64,000 bases of DNA, from positions 2,914,001 to 2,978,000 of the forward strand of contig OZ241182.1 of NCBI GenBank assembly GCA_965199595.1. Direction: 5' to 3'. How positions within the stretch are numbered: position 1 is the first letter of the stretch; every line of letters starts with the position of its first letter. The DNA comes from JBBROS01 sp965199595. Lineage in GTDB: Bacteria; Pseudomonadota; Alphaproteobacteria; Acetobacterales; Acetobacteraceae. Shown in pieces: positions 18,594 through 27,724 of the stretch. Both the position numbers and the translations under genes were made by a program. Under the pieces are notes generated by a model. The model had not been told where the DNA came from. It was given only the letters and a program-made list of their open reading frames with translations, and did no database searches.

Positions 18594-19784
18594 ATGGCGA
18601 AGAAGCGTGGCATGCAGTTCGGCATCTTCCTGGCGCCATTCCACCGCCGCGGTGACAACCCCACCCTCGCCATCGGCCGCGACATCGAGATGATCGAGCA
18701 CCTCGACCGCCTGGGCTACGACGAGGCCTGGATCGGCGAGCACCACTCCGCCGGGTGGGAGATCATCGCCTTCCCGGAACTCATCATCGCCGCCGCGGCC
18801 GAGCGCACCAGGCACATCCGCCTCGGCTCCGGCGTCACCAGCCTGCCCTACCACCACCCCTTCCTGGTGGCGCAACGCTTTGTGCAGCTGGACCACATGA
18901 CGCGGGGCCGGGCCATGCTGGGCTGCGGACCCGGCGCCCTGGTGTCGGACGCCTACGACGCCAGCACGCAGCGGCGGCGCATGGACGAATCGCTTGAGGC
19001 CATCATGGCCCTGCTGCGCTGCGACGGGCCGGTGACGCGCAAGACCGACTGGTTCGAGATGAACGAGGCCCGGCTGCACCTGCGCCCCTACAGCGACCCG
19101 CATTTCCCCATCGCCGTCGCCAGCACCCTCACACCGTCCGGACCCACCGCCGCGGGCAAGCACGGTGTCGGCATCCTTTCCCTGGGCGCCGGGATGCCGG
19201 GCGGGCTGCAGGCGATCGCCGGGCAATGGACGATCGCGGAGGAGGAAGCGGCAAAGTACGGCAAGACGATGGACCGGGCCGACTGGCGCATGGTGATGAA
19301 CGTGCACGTCGCGGGCACCGACGAGCAGGCCCTGGCCGATGTGCGCGTGGGCGAACGGCTGGAGACCGTGACCTACTTCGAGGACGCGCTCGGCCGCCCG
19401 CCGGGCCGCAGCGAGGATCCGCTGACCGATGGCGTGCAGGCCGGCACCACCCTGGTCGGCAGCCCCGACACGGTGGCGCGCGGCATCCAGAACCTGATCC
19501 TGCACAGCAATGGCGGCTTCGGCGGTTTCATGTTCCGCGCGCATGACTGGGCCGACCGCGAGGCCACCTGGCGCAGCTACGAGCTGTTCGCCCGTTGGGT
19601 GATGCCGCGCTTCCAGCAGTCGCTCGACACCATCCAGTCCTCCTGGGAGTGGTGCGTCGAGAATCGCAGGACCATCTTCGGCCCCAATGTGGGGGCGCTG
19701 CGGCAGGCCTTCACCGACACCGGCCGCACCCCGCCCGAGAACTGGGACGCGCGGGCCGCGGGCCGCCGGGATGTCGCGGACTGA
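18594..19784 (+). CDS. LLM-class flavin-dependent monooxygenase
   Basis: 396 residues of the bacterial luciferase-like TIM-barrel family: MQFGIFLAPFHRRGDNPTLA, DEAWIGEHHSAGWE, RLGSGVTSLPYHHPFLVAQ and the C-terminal LVGSPDTVARGIQNLI. Members use FMNH2 from a partner reductase to oxygenate substrates; limonene monooxygenase and alkane/aldehyde enzymes are near relatives, and the exact substrate is unknown. GGAGG eight bases before the ATG fixes the start. No flavin reductase is adjacent. Confidence 0.85.
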   Translation: MAKKRGMQFGIFLAPFHRRGDNPTLAIGRDIEMIEHLDRLGYDEAWIGEHHSAGWEIIAFPELIIAAAAERTRHIRLGSGVTSLPYHHPFLVAQRFVQLDHMTRGRAMLGCGPGALVSDAYDASTQRRRMDESLEAIMALLRCDGPVTRKTDWFEMNEARLHLRPYSDPHFPIAVASTLTPSGPTAAGKHGVGILSLGAGMPGGLQAIAGQWTIAEEEAAKYGKTMDRADWRMVMNVHVAGTDEQALADVRVGERLETVTYFEDALGRPPGRSEDPLTDGVQAGTTLVGSPDTVARGIQNLILHSNGGFGGFMFRAHDWADREATWRSYELFARWVMPRFQQSLDTIQSSWEWCVENRRTIFGPNVGALRQAFTDTGRTPPENWDARAAGRRDVAD

Positions 19785-20359
19785 CGGTGCAGGACCCGCA
19801 TCCCACCCCCGATATACCGCCGCCCTCCTGCCGCCCACGAACTCCTCGGCCCCGACGTCTTCGACCTCGTGCAAGCCGCCGGGTTCCCGCAGCACATCCT
19901 GCGTCACCACGACCAGCGCTGAGCCGCGCGCGCCGGGCGCGACACCCTGTCGGACACGGCCTGATCCGACCAGATGTGTCGCTTCATGCCGGTCCCCGGC
20001 AGCCGGGCCAGCCACTGGCGCTGCGCGACCCCGGCCACCAGTTCCGCAGGTGCAACCCTGAGTTGGGGGATTGCCGCGGCTTCCTGCTCGCCCCGCTGCG
20101 CCGGGCTGGATGCCCATTGGATACTGGCCGGCTTTGCGCACAGCGTGCGGAATATCAAGACCATCAACGTGACCGGCGAGAGAATCGACTTCTTGCCACG
20201 GGGCAGGTCTGCACGATGCTGATCAAAAGGGGTGGAGGCGCTCTGGGCCCCATCGCGGACCCCGATGGCTGGACACCGCTGACCAACAAGCCGAGGCAGA
20301 TCGGACACATACGGCAGGCCCGCCTGCACGCCGCCTGATCCGCTCGGCGCAGACGAACC
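19785..20359 (+). other. 575-base stretch without a convincing gene
   Basis: No frame here reads like an intact protein. Two pieces look like decayed coding sequence on the plus strand: one ending with a TGA near 19922 (FDLVQAAGFPQHILRHHDQR), the other around 20150-20335 in two frames (NIKTINVTGERIDFLP, then LIKRGGGALGPIADPDG), as if frameshifted. I do not recognise either. No tRNA, repeat array or clear promoter was seen. Confidence 0.4.
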
Positions 20360-20653
20360 CTACGTCTGCGAGTCCGGATGGCGCAGATGCCACAGGCGCT
20401 CGTGCGCCGCCACCAGGCCCTCGATGCTCCGGCGCCGGTTGCCGTCTTCAGCGGTCGGCCGCCGTGTCGTCATCGTCTCCAGCACGGGCAGCAACTGCTC
20501 GGCGATGTCGAGGTCGCCAAGGTCGCAGGCGTGATGGAACGCCGACAGGATCTTGTCGAACAGCTTGCGCGTGTGCCGGGCGGGCTTGCCTGGGGCGATG
20601 GGCAGTGTTCCGTCGACATCAGCCGGCGTCACCATCGGAATGGCTCGCTCCAT
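20360..20653 (-). CDS. Small conserved hypothetical protein
   Basis: 97 residues, helical, no signal peptide. The centre (DKILSAFHHACDLGDLDIAEQLLPVLE) resembles a single tetratricopeptide-like helical pair, and the end (RRRSIEGLVAAHERLWHLRHP) resembles small proteins I associate with Rhodospirillales; function unknown. The ATG at 20653 has GGAG six bases upstream and is preferred to the longer frame starting at 20734. Confidence 0.6.
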   Translation of the reverse strand: MERAIPMVTPADVDGTLPIAPGKPARHTRKLFDKILSAFHHACDLGDLDIAEQLLPVLETMTTRRPTAEDGNRRRSIEGLVAAHERLWHLRHPDSQT

Positions 20654-20990
20654 CACGCGCTCTCCAGTTCTAGCCGATAGATCATAAAGCTGTCCGAATG
20701 AGGGGAAACCTGATTTTTGGTTATAACCCCACACTCGTGGTCAGTCTCAGGCTCGCGTAAACAATTTGTGAGCGAACCCGTACTAACGTGGCATCTCAGC
20801 CACAGCTTGCAAGCCTGCGCCATCGCTGGTTGCCGTGTTTGGTCGGCTGTGGGCGCCTTCTCACCCGCTCTGGCTTGTGCCCGTGATCGCGACCGCCATC
20901 GACGGCGAGGGCGGCACCAGTCACAGACCCGCGGCGCTCGCCGCGGTGCTGACCGTCACCGACAGGAGATGGTCCAGAGCTTCTCGCCGA
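20654..20990. other. 337-base intergenic stretch
   Basis: It contains the promoter region of the small protein on its left and the 3' flank of the glutaredoxin gene on its right. Frames here are short and shadow-like. A short inverted repeat (CTCGCC, spacer, GGCGAG) sits on the glutaredoxin stop codon at about 20983-20999, without a T-run. Nothing else is recognisable. Confidence 0.4.
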
Positions 20991-21242
20991 TCAGGCGAGC
21001 ATCGCGTCCAGCTTGCCCGCCCGCTCCAACGCGATCATGTCGTCGCAGCCGCCGATCGAGCGGCCGCCGATGAAGATCTGCGGCACGCTGCTGCTGCCGG
21101 ACCGCTGGATCGCCTCGGCCCGCTCCGGCGTGCCGTGCGGCGCGTCGATCTCCGTGAAGGCCACGCCCTTCCTGGTCAGCAGCCCCAAGGCACGAACGCA
21201 ATAGGGGCACCAGGGCTGAGTGTAGATCTCGATGGTCGGCAT
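20991..21242 (-). CDS. grxC: Glutaredoxin 3 family protein
   Basis: 83 residues. The dithiol active site is YTQPWCPYCVRAL (Cys12, Cys15), with the glutathione-binding segments SVPQIFIGGRSIGGCDDM. It is a cytoplasmic glutathione-dependent reductase of disulfides and ribonucleotide reductase. AGGAG five bases before the ATG at 21242 fixes the start. The gene order grxC next to comF is common in alphaproteobacteria and suggests the correct context. Confidence 0.93.
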   Translation of the reverse strand: MPTIEIYTQPWCPYCVRALGLLTRKGVAFTEIDAPHGTPERAEAIQRSGSSSVPQIFIGGRSIGGCDDMIALERAGKLDAMLA

Positions 21243-21293
21243 GCTCACTCCTTTGCATCCTAGATCGCGCGCGCACGCCTCGATGTGAAGGGG

Positions 21294-22121
21294 TCATCCG
21301 GGGATGCCATCCGGCACCCGCGCCGCCGCCAGCACATCGACCGACGCCGCGCCCGCCTCCAGCAGCACCAAAGTGCAGGCCTCCGCCGTGGCCCCGGTGG
21401 TCAGCACGTCGTCGATCAGCAGCACCCGCGCATCCCGCAGCATGGCCCGGCGCCGCGCCCCCACCCCGATCGCGCCCGCCAGCGCCGCCTGCCGCCGGGC
21501 CGGCGAGAGCGGCCCGAGCTGTGGCGTGCGCCGCAGCCGCCGCAGCGCGTCCAGCACCGCCGGCCGCCCCGACAGCCGCGATAGCGCCTGCGCCAGCAGC
21601 GCGGACTGGTTGTAGCGCCGCCCCAGCAGCCGCCAGCGATGCAGCGGCACCGGAACCAGCAGGTCCGCCCGGTCCAGCAGCCGCGCCCCGGCCCGCGCCA
21701 TCATCGGCGCCAGGGCGCGGGCGGTCTCGGTGCGGTCGCCATACTTGAACGGCAGCAGGATCCGCCGGGCCTGGTCGTCATACACCAGCGCCGCCCGCGC
21801 CTCGGACCACGCCGGCGGCCGCGCCTCACAGGCCGCGCACAGCATCGGCTCCACGGTGGCGGCACCGAAGGGCTGGCCGCAGGCGGAGCAGCAGGGTGCG
21901 GCAATGAAGTGCGTCCTGCGGAAGCAGGCGGCACAGAACTGCCCGGGCGCCCCCACGCCGTGGTCGCAGGTCAGGCACTGCGGCGGCAGCAGCAGGTCCA
22001 GCAGCGCGCGCCCGCCATGCCGGGCCAGCTCGATGGGATGCGCCAGCTCAGCCTCCAGCTCCGGGGTTCCCGAGCGTAATCCGCCGGCGCGGGGCTGGTC
22101 AAAGCCCGCTCTCGACGGCAC
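21294..22121 (-). CDS. comF: ComF family phosphoribosyltransferase-like protein
   Basis: It has an N-terminal zinc ribbon (four Cys pairs: CLTC, CAAC, CSAC, CAAC), then YDDQARRILLPFKYGDR, LVPVPLHRWRLLGRRYNQSALLA and the PRPP-binding motif VLLIDDVLTTGATAEAC. ComF homologues assist DNA uptake/processing in competent bacteria; the function in others is uncertain. The start is unclear: the only standard codon in frame before the zinc ribbon is the GTG at 22121, which would abut the divergent methyltransferase gene; a later CTG start is possible. The common product length of about 240 suggests a start further in. Confidence 0.85.
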   Translation of the reverse strand: MPSRAGFDQPRAGGLRSGTPELEAELAHPIELARHGGRALLDLLLPPQCLTCDHGVGAPGQFCAACFRRTHFIAAPCCSACGQPFGAATVEPMLCAACEARPPAWSEARAALVYDDQARRILLPFKYGDRTETARALAPMMARAGARLLDRADLLVPVPLHRWRLLGRRYNQSALLAQALSRLSGRPAVLDALRRLRRTPQLGPLSPARRQAALAGAIGVGARRRAMLRDARVLLIDDVLTTGATAEACTLVLLEAGAASVDVLAAARVPDGIPG

Positions 22122-22130
22122 ATGCGCTGC

Positions 22131-22913
22131 ATGTCCGATCACCACGTCTTCGACCGCGCCGCCGTCCGCCGGCACCGGGACCGCGCCGCCGCCGTGGTGC
22201 ACCAGGTGAAGGACGTGCTGCGCGACGCGGCGGAACGGCTGGTGGACCGGCTGGACGACACCACCATCCGCTTCACCCAGGCGCTGGACGTGGGTGGACG
22301 CGGCGTGGTCGCCCCGCTGCTGCGCGCCCGCGGGCTGGACGTGGTCAGCTGCGACCTCTCGCCCCGCATGGCCGCCATCAATGGCGGCCCTGCCGTCGCC
22401 GCCGACGAGGAACGCCTGCCCTTCGGCCCCGGCGGGTTCGATCTCGTGGTCGCCAGCCTGGCGCTGCACTGGGTGAACGACCTGCCGGGCGCCCTGATCC
22501 AGCTCCGCATGGCGCTGCGGCCCGGCGGCCTGCTGCTCGCCAGCCTCCCGGCGCTCGGCACGCTCGGCACGCTGCGCGCGGCGCTGACGGCGGCGGAGAT
22601 GGAGATCAGCGGCGGCGCGGCCCCGCGCGTCTCGCCCTTCCCGGACCTGCGGGACCTCGCCGGATTGATGCAGCGGGCCGGGTTCGAGCTGCCGGTGGCC
22701 GATGTGGAGGACATCACACTGTCCTACGCCGACCCGTTCACCCTGTTGCACGAACTGCGCGCCGCCGGGGAGGCCAATGCCGTCGCGCTGCGTGACCGCC
22801 GCACCCCACACCGCAGCCTGTTCCCCGCCGCGTGCATGGACCTGGTGGATGCCGGCGGACGCGTGCCCGTCCTGCTGCGCCTGGGCTCCGTGACGGGGTG
22901 GGCGCCGCGCTAG
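22131..22913 (+). CDS. BioC/NDUFAF5-like SAM-dependent methyltransferase
   Basis: About 260 residues. The opening FDRAAVRRHRDRAA is the usual start of this family. The SAM-binding domain is present, with motif I (ALDVGGRGVVAPLL) lacking one canonical glycine position, the post-I acidic strand VVSCDLSP and the motif DLVVASLALHWVNDLPGALIQLRMALRPGG. Likely substrates are a malonyl-ACP-type acid (BioC) or a protein arginine (NDUFAF5); no biotin genes are adjacent. Start at MSDHHVF (22131) or at 22122. Confidence 0.8.
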   Translation: MSDHHVFDRAAVRRHRDRAAAVVHQVKDVLRDAAERLVDRLDDTTIRFTQALDVGGRGVVAPLLRARGLDVVSCDLSPRMAAINGGPAVAADEERLPFGPGGFDLVVASLALHWVNDLPGALIQLRMALRPGGLLLASLPALGTLGTLRAALTAAEMEISGGAAPRVSPFPDLRDLAGLMQRAGFELPVADVEDITLSYADPFTLLHELRAAGEANAVALRDRRTPHRSLFPAACMDLVDAGGRVPVLLRLGSVTGWAPR

Positions 22914-22946
22914 AACGCGCCTGCTCCAAACCGTCCGCAAGGTGCA

Positions 22947-22961
22947 AAGGCGAAGCGCCTT
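22947..22961. terminator. Possible bidirectional hairpin terminator
   Basis: A perfect 6-bp stem AAGGCG/CGCCTT with an AAG loop lies midway between the convergent methyltransferase and moaA genes. T-runs on either side are very short, so termination strength is uncertain. Confidence 0.45.
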
Positions 22962-22982
22962 CCACCCTATTCGCTCCAGACG

Positions 22983-23960
22983 TCAGCCCCCGGTGAGGCT
23001 CATGTGGCGGGAGACGGAGGGCGCCGTGGTGCGGCGGTCGATGACGAAATCATGCCCCTTCGGCTTGCGCCCGATCGCCTCGGTGATCGCCGCCGCCACA
23101 TCACCCCCGGCCCGCAGCACGCGGCGCAGGTCGGCCGCGTCATCCTGCCCCAGGCACATGTAGAGCGTCCCGGTGCAGGTGAGCCGCACGCGGTTGCAGC
23201 TTTCGCAGAAATTATGGGTCATCGGCGTGATGAACCCGATCCGGGCGCCGGTCTCCGCCACGTCGAAGTAGCGCGCCGGGCCGCCGGTATCGAAATCGGT
23301 CTCGGTCAGTGTGAAACGCTGCCGCAGCCGGGCGCGCACGATGCTGAGCGGCAGATACTGGTCCGTCCGGTCGCCGCCGATATCGCCCATCGGCATGGTC
23401 TCGATCAGGCACAGGTCATGCCCCTGCGCCCCGCACCAGGCGAGCATATCGCCGATCTCGTCCTCGTTCTCGCCCCGCAGCGCCACCGCGTTGATCTTCA
23501 CGTGCAGCCCGGCGGCCTTTGCCACGGCGATCCCCTCCAGCACCCGGTCGAGCTTGCCCCAGCGGGTGATGCGGGTGAAGCGCGCCGGGTCCAGCGTGTC
23601 GAGGCTGACATTGATGCGGCGCACCCCGGCGGCGAACAGCCCATCCGCATACTTAACCAGTTGGGTGCCGTTGGTGGTGAGGGTCAGCTCCTCCAGCCCG
23701 TTGCCGAGCCGCTCGCCCAGGCGGCGGAACAGCGTCATCACGTCCCGCCGCACCAGCGGCTCGCCCCCGGTGATCCGCAGCTTGCTGACGCCCTGCGCGA
23801 TGAAGGCGCCGCACAGCGTCTCCAGCTCCTCCAGGCTCAGCACGTCGGCTTTCGGCAGGAAGGTCATGTCCTCCGCCATGCAGTACACACAGCGCAGGTC
23901 GCAGCGGTCCGTCACGCTGACGCGCAGGTAGCTGATGGCGCGGCCGAACGGATCGATCAT
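22983..23960 (-). CDS. moaA: GTP 3',8-cyclase MoaA (molybdopterin biosynthesis)
   Basis: 325 residues. Radical-SAM enzyme making (8S)-3',8-cyclo-7,8-dihydroguanosine triphosphate, the first step of molybdenum cofactor synthesis. The SAM [4Fe-4S] cluster is in TDRCDLRCVYCM (Cys20, 24, 27) and the C-terminal substrate cluster in NFCESCNRVRLTCTG. LRITGGEPLVRRD is also conserved. The usual C-terminal Gly-Gly is present as LTGG. No moaC partner is in the window. Confidence 0.95.
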   Translation of the reverse strand: MIDPFGRAISYLRVSVTDRCDLRCVYCMAEDMTFLPKADVLSLEELETLCGAFIAQGVSKLRITGGEPLVRRDVMTLFRRLGERLGNGLEELTLTTNGTQLVKYADGLFAAGVRRINVSLDTLDPARFTRITRWGKLDRVLEGIAVAKAAGLHVKINAVALRGENEDEIGDMLAWCGAQGHDLCLIETMPMGDIGGDRTDQYLPLSIVRARLRQRFTLTETDFDTGGPARYFDVAETGARIGFITPMTHNFCESCNRVRLTCTGTLYMCLGQDDAADLRRVLRAGGDVAAAITEAIGRKPKGHDFVIDRRTTAPSVSRHMSLTGG

Positions 23961-23991
23961 TGCTCTAGTGTCGGCGCTGGGACCGATCTGT

Positions 23992-24204
23992 TCAAGGCCT
24001 GGTCTCGTCCACTGCCTCCAGTGTGACCACGGCGGCGTTGATCAGCACCTTGCCGCGGTGCTCGAAGTTGACGGTGATGCGGTCGCCGACGATCGACTGC
24101 ACCTGGCCCAACCCCCAATCCGGTTCATAGGGATGCCGCACCCGATCACCAGGTTCGATGAGGCTCAGGCGAAGGCACCCCGCGCCGCGATCGGCCACAG
24201 GCAC
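23992..24204 (-). CDS. DUF3553 small protein
   Basis: 70 codons; the conserved part EPGDRVRHPYEPDWGLGQVQS, then DRITVNFEHRGKVLI, is the DUF3553 domain, a KOW/CarD-like small barrel. Function unknown. The listed ATG overlaps the upstream racemase-fold gene by 40 bases. The true start may be at or after the CTG overlapping that gene's TGA, giving about 58 residues. Confidence 0.6.
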   Translation of the reverse strand: MPVADRGAGCLRLSLIEPGDRVRHPYEPDWGLGQVQSIVGDRITVNFEHRGKVLINAAVVTLEAVDETRP

Positions 24205-25277
24205 TCCACCCGGCCGCCGCGCACGCCCACATACCAGTCATACCGGTCCACCGTCGGGTCGCAATGGCCGGGCACCAGCCGCAGCTTCTCGCCGATGCGG
24301 GCGCCCCGCCCCTCGGTCCATTCCAGCTTGCCGTGCTCGTCGGATGCGCCGGTATAACGCAACCCGGGCCGCTGCCAGGGTTCCGGCAGCCCGCTATCGA
24401 TCGCCACCGCCTTGTGCCCGGCATCCAGCACCGCCAGCCCGTCCCGCGCCTGGCTCATCACCGTCGACAGCACGAACAGCGCATGGCGGAACCCGGCCGA
24501 GGTGCCGCCCTGGTTGCGCGCATAATCCGCATCCATGAAGGCGTAGCTGCCAGCCTGGATCTCGGTATAGACCCCGCTGGCCGACTCGATCTCGAAGGTC
24601 CCGGTGCCCGCCCCGCCCACGATGGCGCAGTCCAGCCCACGCTGCCGCAGCTGCTCCACGGTGCGGCGCGTGTCCTCGATGGCGGTGCCGATCACCTGGT
24701 GCCGCTGCTCCGGCGTCCGCAGATGCTGGGCGCTGCCCTGGTAGGCCTGCAGGCCCCCGAACACCAGATGCTTCGACCCGGCAATCCGCTCCGCCAGCGC
24801 CACCGCGTCCGGTCCCGGCTGCACACCCGCGCGCACCGCACCCACATCGATCTCCACCAGCACCGTCAGCCGCCGCCCCGCCGCCGCCGCCGCCGCCTCT
24901 AGCCGCTCCACCTGGTGCGGATGGTCGGCACAGATCGCGACCTTCGCCAGGTTCGACAACGCGGCGAAGCGCGCCAGCTTCTGGTCGCCCACCACCTCGT
25001 TGCTCACCAGGATGTCCGCCACGCCGCCCCAGGCGAGCACCTCGGCCTCCGCCACCTTCTGCACGCACTGCCCGATGGCGCCGCGGCGGATCTGCTGGTG
25101 CGCCACCACCGGCGACTTATGGGTCTTGGCATGGGCGCGCAGCCGCGTGCCGGTTGAGGCCAGCAGGGCGGCCATCCGGTCCAGGTTGTGCTCGAAGGCA
25201 TCAAGGTCGATCAGCAGCGCCGGGGTATCGACTTCGTCTTCGCGCATGCCGGGTTGGGCGGGTGGGGATTGCAGCAT
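24165..25277 (-). CDS. DSD1-family PLP enzyme (D-threonine / 3-hydroxyaspartate aldolase-like)
   Basis: 370 residues with an alanine-racemase N-terminal barrel and a D-serine-dehydratase-like C-terminal domain. The PLP lysine is in RAHAKTHKSP; other family blocks are LVEIDVGAVRAGV, GGAGTGTFEIES and EIQAGSYAFMDADYARN. The C-terminal metal site is PGHCDPTVDRYDWY. Such enzymes cleave or dehydrate D-3-hydroxyamino acids. The ATG at 25277 directly follows the phosphomannomutase stop. Confidence 0.88.
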   Translation of the reverse strand: MLQSPPAQPGMREDEVDTPALLIDLDAFEHNLDRMAALLASTGTRLRAHAKTHKSPVVAHQQIRRGAIGQCVQKVAEAEVLAWGGVADILVSNEVVGDQKLARFAALSNLAKVAICADHPHQVERLEAAAAAAGRRLTVLVEIDVGAVRAGVQPGPDAVALAERIAGSKHLVFGGLQAYQGSAQHLRTPEQRHQVIGTAIEDTRRTVEQLRQRGLDCAIVGGAGTGTFEIESASGVYTEIQAGSYAFMDADYARNQGGTSAGFRHALFVLSTVMSQARDGLAVLDAGHKAVAIDSGLPEPWQRPGLRYTGASDEHGKLEWTEGRGARIGEKLRLVPGHCDPTVDRYDWYVGVRGGRVECLWPIAARGAFA

Positions 25278-25279
25278 GT

Positions 25280-26689
25280 TCAGTGGCCCGCGTTCTCGCC
25301 GGAGAAATCCGGCGCCATGAGGCCGGACGCCTCCAGCTCCTTGCTCAGCTCCGCCTTCAGCCGCTCCAGCCCGGCCTCGTCCCGCGCCTCTGCCCGCGCC
25401 ACCAGCACCGCCTGGGTGTTGGAGGCGCGCAGCAGCCACCAGCCGTCATCCGTCAGCACGCGCACGCCGTCGATCTCGTTCAGCGCGGCCTTGCGGGCAC
25501 GCAGCCGGGCCGCGACCTCCATGACCACCTCGAACTTGCGGGTGTCATCGCAGTCGAAGCGCAGCTCCGGCGTGTTCACCACCTTCGGCAGCGCGTCGAT
25601 CACGGTGGAGAGCTTGCCGTCCATGCGGGCCACGATGCCCATGAGGCGGATGGCGACATACAGCGCGTCATCGAACCCATACCAGCGGTCGGCATAGAAG
25701 ATGTGCCCGCTCATCTCGCCGGCAAAGGGGGAGTTGATCTCCGCCATCTTGGCCTTGATCAGGCTGTGGCCGGTCTTGAACATCATCGGATTGCCGCCGG
25801 CCTTGGCGATCTCGTCGTACAGCACCTGGCTCGCCTTCACGTCGGCGATGATGGTGGCGCCGGGATGGGTGCGCAGCACGTCGCGCGCCAGCACCACCAT
25901 CAGCTGGTCGCCCAGCAACATGCCGCCGCTGTCGTCGATCGCGCCGACCCGGTCCGCGTCGCCGTCGAACCCGATGCCGAGATCCGCGCCGGCCTCGCGC
26001 ACCGCCGCGATCAGCTGCTCCTGGTTCCTGGCGATGGTGGGGTCCGGGTGATGCGCCGGGAAGGTGCCGTCGATCACCGGGTTCAGCACGCTGTGCTCGC
26101 CCGGCAGCTTATTGAGCAGCTTCTCCAGCACCTCGCCCGCGGCCCCGTTGGCGCTGTCCCACACGACGCGCAGCTTGCGGTCGCCGCCGTCCCAGTCCTG
26201 CACCAGGCGGTCCACATAGGCGTCGGAGACGTCGATCGACTCATCGGTGCCCTGGCTGTGCGCCACCACGTCGCCGCCGGCCGCGATCTGGCCGAGCTGC
26301 TGGATCTCGGCGCCGAAATAGGCGGCCTTGCCCAGCATCATCTTGAAGCCGTTGTAGTCGGAGGGGTTGTGGCTGCCCGTCACCATGACGGCGCCATCGG
26401 TCTCCAGCGTGGTGGCGGCGAAATACAGCATGGGCGTCGGCCCGCGCCCCACCCGCAGCACGTGCATGCCGCTCGTCTTGAGCCCATCGACGAGCGCCGC
26501 CTCCAGCTCCGGCGAGGACAGCCGGCCGTCATAGCCCACCGCCACACGGCTGCCCCCCGCCCGCGACACCACGGTGCCGAACGACCGCCCGATGGCGAAG
26601 GCGTCCGCGGCGTGCAGCGTCGTCCCGACCACACCGCGAATGTCATACTCGCGCAGGCTGGTCGGGTGGAAATCGTGTCGGAAGTTCAT
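25280..26689 (-). CDS. Phosphomannomutase/phosphoglucomutase
   Basis: 469 residues, alpha-D-phosphohexomutase superfamily. The phosphoserine loop is VMVTGSHNPSDYNGFKMML, the magnesium loop IGFDGDADRVGAID, the sugar-binding loop AGEMSGHIFYAD and the phosphate loop LLRASNTQAVLVARAEA. It interconverts hexose 1- and 6-phosphates for nucleotide-sugar synthesis (ManB/AlgC/PgmG type). The start is the ATG overlapping the galU stop (TGATG), forming a galU-pgm pair that supplies UDP- and GDP-sugars for exopolysaccharide. Confidence 0.92.
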   Translation of the reverse strand: MNFRHDFHPTSLREYDIRGVVGTTLHAADAFAIGRSFGTVVSRAGGSRVAVGYDGRLSSPELEAALVDGLKTSGMHVLRVGRGPTPMLYFAATTLETDGAVMVTGSHNPSDYNGFKMMLGKAAYFGAEIQQLGQIAAGGDVVAHSQGTDESIDVSDAYVDRLVQDWDGGDRKLRVVWDSANGAAGEVLEKLLNKLPGEHSVLNPVIDGTFPAHHPDPTIARNQEQLIAAVREAGADLGIGFDGDADRVGAIDDSGGMLLGDQLMVVLARDVLRTHPGATIIADVKASQVLYDEIAKAGGNPMMFKTGHSLIKAKMAEINSPFAGEMSGHIFYADRWYGFDDALYVAIRLMGIVARMDGKLSTVIDALPKVVNTPELRFDCDDTRKFEVVMEVAARLRARKAALNEIDGVRVLTDDGWWLLRASNTQAVLVARAEARDEAGLERLKAELSKELEASGLMAPDFSGENAGH

Positions 26690-27567
26690 CAGGGGCACTC
26701 TGTATAGGTACGAAGGAAGGCGCGAACCTCGTCAGCCAGGTCCGGCCGCTTGAGGGCGAAGGCGATCTGCGCCTCCAGGAAGCCGACCTTGTCGCCGCAA
26801 TCGAACCGGCGGCCCTCGTAGCGCAAACCGTGGAACGGCCCCTGCCCGATCATCTTGGCCATGGCATCGGTCAGCTGCACCTCGTTGCCGGCCCCGCGCT
26901 CCATGGCTGCCAGGTGCCGGATCACCTCCGGCATCAGCACGTAGCGGCCGATCACGCTGAGGTTGCTGGGCGCATCGGCCGGCTTCGGCTTCTCCACCAG
27001 CCCCGTCACCTCCACCATGCGGCCGTCATCCGACCCCACCTTGAGGATGCCGTAGCGGTTGGTCTGCTCGCGCGGTACCTCGGTCACGGCAACCACGTTG
27101 CCGCCGCTGTCCCTGTATGCGTCGGCCAGCTGCTTCAGGCAGGGCGTGTCCGACAGCACCAGGTCATCCGGCAGCAGGATGGCGAAGGGGTCGTCGCCGA
27201 TGAACGCCCGGGCGCACCAGATGGCGTGGCCTAGCCCCAGCGGCACCTGCTGCCGCACCGTGGTGATGGAGCCCGGCGGCACCTTCATCTTCTCCAGCAG
27301 CTCGAGCATGTCGTGCTTGCCGCGCTCGCGCAGCGTCGCCTCCAGCTCGTACGACACGTCGAAATGGTCGATCAGCGCCGTCTTGCCGCGGCCCGAGACC
27401 AGGCAGAACTGCTCGATCCCGGCCGCCCGCGCCTCCTCGATCGCATACTGGATCAGCGGTTTGTCGACGACCGGGAGCATCTCCTTGGCCATCGCCTTGG
27501 TGGCGGGCAGGAAGCGGGTGCCGAGCCCGGCAACGGGAAGGACGGCCTTGCGGAGCGGTTTGATCAC
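26689..27567 (-). CDS. galU: UTP-glucose-1-phosphate uridylyltransferase
   Basis: 292 residues. The nucleotide-binding motif is AVLPVAGLGTRFLPATKAMAKEMLP; others are LVEKPKPADAPSN and FDCGDKVGFLEA. It makes UDP-glucose. The GTG at 27567 (VIKPLRKAVLP) is the family-consistent start; the longer frame upstream has no similarity. The mutase that supplies glucose 1-phosphate follows directly. Confidence 0.94.
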   Translation of the reverse strand: MIKPLRKAVLPVAGLGTRFLPATKAMAKEMLPVVDKPLIQYAIEEARAAGIEQFCLVSGRGKTALIDHFDVSYELEATLRERGKHDMLELLEKMKVPPGSITTVRQQVPLGLGHAIWCARAFIGDDPFAILLPDDLVLSDTPCLKQLADAYRDSGGNVVAVTEVPREQTNRYGILKVGSDDGRMVEVTGLVEKPKPADAPSNLSVIGRYVLMPEVIRHLAAMERGAGNEVQLTDAMAKMIGQGPFHGLRYEGRRFDCGDKVGFLEAQIAFALKRPDLADEVRAFLRTYTECP

Positions 27568-27724
27568 GTGGGAACGGTTCCGTGGACTTGTTGGTGGGCA
27601 GGCACGCAGCTGGCCTGCAAAGGCCGGAATTGGTCGCACGCCCCGCCGCATCGGGCAAGTCACGGCTGGGCAAACGACCCCGGGGGCTGTTGTATGAACC
27701 CATCATGGCAGGAACCAGGCGACC

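Noticed and set aside
20981..21001. Hairpin at the glutaredoxin stop as a terminator
   Set aside because: Short stem, no T-run; mentioned in the intergenic entry only.
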